Assembly: GCA_019314005.1 (NCBI GenBank) | Contig: JAFDAE010000122.1 | Span: forward strand, 1 to 6,604 | Direction of reading: 5' to 3' | From: Deltaproteobacteria bacterium | GTDB lineage: Bacteria > Desulfobacterota > Desulfobacteria > C00003060 > C00003106 | DNA length: 6,604 nucleotides | Part shown: positions 6,013-6,604 of the stretch, in pieces | Layout: every line of letters begins with the position of its first letter | Numbering within the stretch: the stretch's first letter is position 1 | Made by a program: the position numbers and the translations under genes | The notes under the pieces: model-generated | Databases searched by the model: none | The model's input: the letters and a program-made list of their open reading frames with translations, nothing else | What the model was told of the DNA's origin: nothing

Positions 6013-6114
6013 AAATGATAATAGCGCCAATTGTATAGCAATTTATTGGTTAAAGGAAGAACTTGATTTTTTATAAAATGGGAGCCAGTTTCAAAATGTT
6101 CAATTTTGTCCCAA
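6013..6114 (+). repeat. Direct repeat flanking the fic cassette, right copy
   Basis: This pairs with 4516-4615. Similarity starts 4 bases after the fic stop codon and runs through the relic of the 72-residue gene, the shared TTGATTTTTTATAAAATG and into the left arm of element B. Unlike the left copy, it continues into a complete hairpin element. The sharp start right after the fic stop marks one cassette boundary. Confidence 0.7.
6014..6076 (+). pseudogene. 3' relic of the 72-residue unknown gene
   Basis: The frame reads NDNSANCIAIYWLKEELDFL then TAA, against NDNGANCIAVYWLKEEN in the intact gene at 4352-4570. A one-base gap near 6061 replaces the original stop, so the frame runs a few codons further. 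The codon before the relic is TGA, and nothing upstream is homologous because the fic gene ends there. There is no start codon or ribosome site, so it is a truncated, non-functional fragment. Confidence 0.65.
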
Positions 6115-6224
6115 GGTCAAGGAAGGCGAAAATTTTAACCGCAGGAATACACGGTGTATTTCGAGGATTAAAATTTGAGCCTAACGCAGAAATTGGGCAA
6201 AAGGGGACGTTTTGAAACCGGCTC
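6082..6224 (+). repeat. Hairpin element B (143-bp imperfect palindrome)
   Basis: The outer arms pair from GAGCC (6082-6086) with GGCTC (6220-6224) through GTTTCAAAA / TTTTGAAAC to TTTTGTCCCAA / TTGGGCAAAA, with several T-G wobbles and a few mismatches. The centre has a perfect 9-bp stem AAATTTTAA (6130-6138) / TTAAAATTT (6168-6176), loop strands CCGCAGG and TCGAGGA, and the apex AATACA-CGG-TGTATT (6146-6160). The spacing matches element A base for base although the stem sequences differ. It starts 73 bp after the fic stop. With ATTTTTTTAC (6234-6243) just beyond, it might also help end fic transcription, though the T-run is about 10 nt from the stem. Confidence 0.84.
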
Positions 6225-6273
6225 ATGAGAAAGATTTTTTTACTTGATCGGTTAAAATGATATTGAGCAAGCT

Positions 6274-6424
6274 TTGCATAACGTGACATTATGAGCGCTG
6301 ACGCTTCACTGCGTGCCCGTCAGGCAAGGAAGGTGAAAAGTTTAACTGGAGGAATACATTGGGTATTTCGAGGATTAAGTTTTGAAGCCTGACGCCGCAT
6401 CACGGGGAAATGGCAGTTATGCAA
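6274..6424 (+). repeat. Hairpin element C (151-bp imperfect palindrome)
   Basis: The ends are TTGCATAAC (6274-6282) and its complement GTTATGCAA (6416-6424). An inner arm is CGTCAGGC (6318-6325) / GCCTGACG (6387-6394). The centre is AAAGTTTAA (6337-6345) / TTAAGTTTT (6375-6383), fully paired if two G-T wobbles are allowed. Loop strands are CTGGAGG and TCGAGGA, and the apex is AATAC-ATTGG-GTATT (6353-6367). Same orientation and core geometry as A and B, but different outer arms. It lies 49 bp after element B. Confidence 0.8.
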
Positions 6425-6531
6425 GGGTCTCATATTATGACAAAAATCTGGATAATATCGTAACCACTTGCTATAAAATAAGCATGGCGTTTTTTCGGGA
6501 TTGCTTTTTGAATGAGGAACGCATTGTAACG

Positions 6532-6560
6532 CACCTTTATTTCTAAAGATGATAAAGGTG
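6532..6560. repeat. Perfect 9-bp hairpin near the window end
   Basis: CACCTTTAT (6532-6540) and ATAAAGGTG (6552-6560) form a perfect stem with an 11-nt loop. A TTTTT run follows at 6569-6573, eight bases after the stem, which is too far and the stem too AT-rich for a confident terminator. No gene is visible in 6425-6604. The site could belong to the control region of a gene beyond the window. Confidence 0.4.
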
Positions 6561-6604
6561 AGTTGAGGTTTTTAGACATAAAACGTTAACACTGTATTTT
6601 GGTG

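Noticed and set aside
6071..6289. Minus-strand open frame of 72 codons after fic
   Set aside because: It is mostly the translation of hairpin element B. A palindrome of this kind easily yields accidental open frames.

Overview
The window looks like a stretch of chromosome from a Gram-negative, moderately AT-rich bacterium. My best guess is Desulfobacterota (Desulfobacterales-like). This rests on general resemblance: TCGAATTT-rich spacers, dispersed hairpin repeats with GGAGG/TCGAGGA cores, and the style of the housekeeping proteins. It is not based on a marker gene. There is no rRNA, tRNA, CRISPR array, transposase or integrase.

Layout. (1) 1-216 is an AT-rich leader with three TCGAATTT motifs and an extended -10 candidate. 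(2) 217-1524 (+) is folC, folylpolyglutamate/dihydrofolate synthase, starting at TTG. (3) 1544-1927 (-) is a stand-alone CheY-like receiver, convergent with folC; upstream of it are a possible promoter and two identical 17-bp A-tract boxes 31 bp apart. (4) 1928-2758 is a long AT-rich spacer with no convincing gene. It ends in hairpin element A (2567-2713), just upstream of the next start. (5) 2759-4294 (+) is a full-length YifB/ComM-type AAA+ ATPase, starting at GTG. (6) 4352-4570 (+) is an unrecognised 72-residue protein, probably co-transcribed with yifB. (7) 4571-4887 is a spacer with a half hairpin arm, two 70-bp tandem repeats, a strong promoter and overlapping palindromes. (8) 4888-6009 (+) is a class II Fic AMP-transferase with a C-terminal winged helix, similar in layout to SoFic. 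(9) 6010-6604 is non-coding: a relic of the 3' end of the 72-residue gene, then hairpin elements B and C, then a smaller hairpin.

Two observations stand out. First, elements A, B and C are 143-151 bp imperfect palindromes whose central folds superimpose exactly: a 9-bp stem, a 7x7 internal loop and a 15-nt apex. The stem sequences differ but pairing is kept, while the loop strand TCGAGGA is invariant. This is the signature expected of selection on structure. Second, the fic gene with its tandem repeats and promoter lies between two roughly 100-bp direct repeats (4516-4615 and 6013-6114). These carry the 3' end of the 72-residue gene plus a hairpin arm, so fic looks like a cassette acquired at, or duplicated with, one of these elements.

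The genes do not form one pathway. folC and yifB are housekeeping genes, the receiver is an orphan signalling protein, and fic is an accessory, probably self-regulating protein-modifying enzyme.
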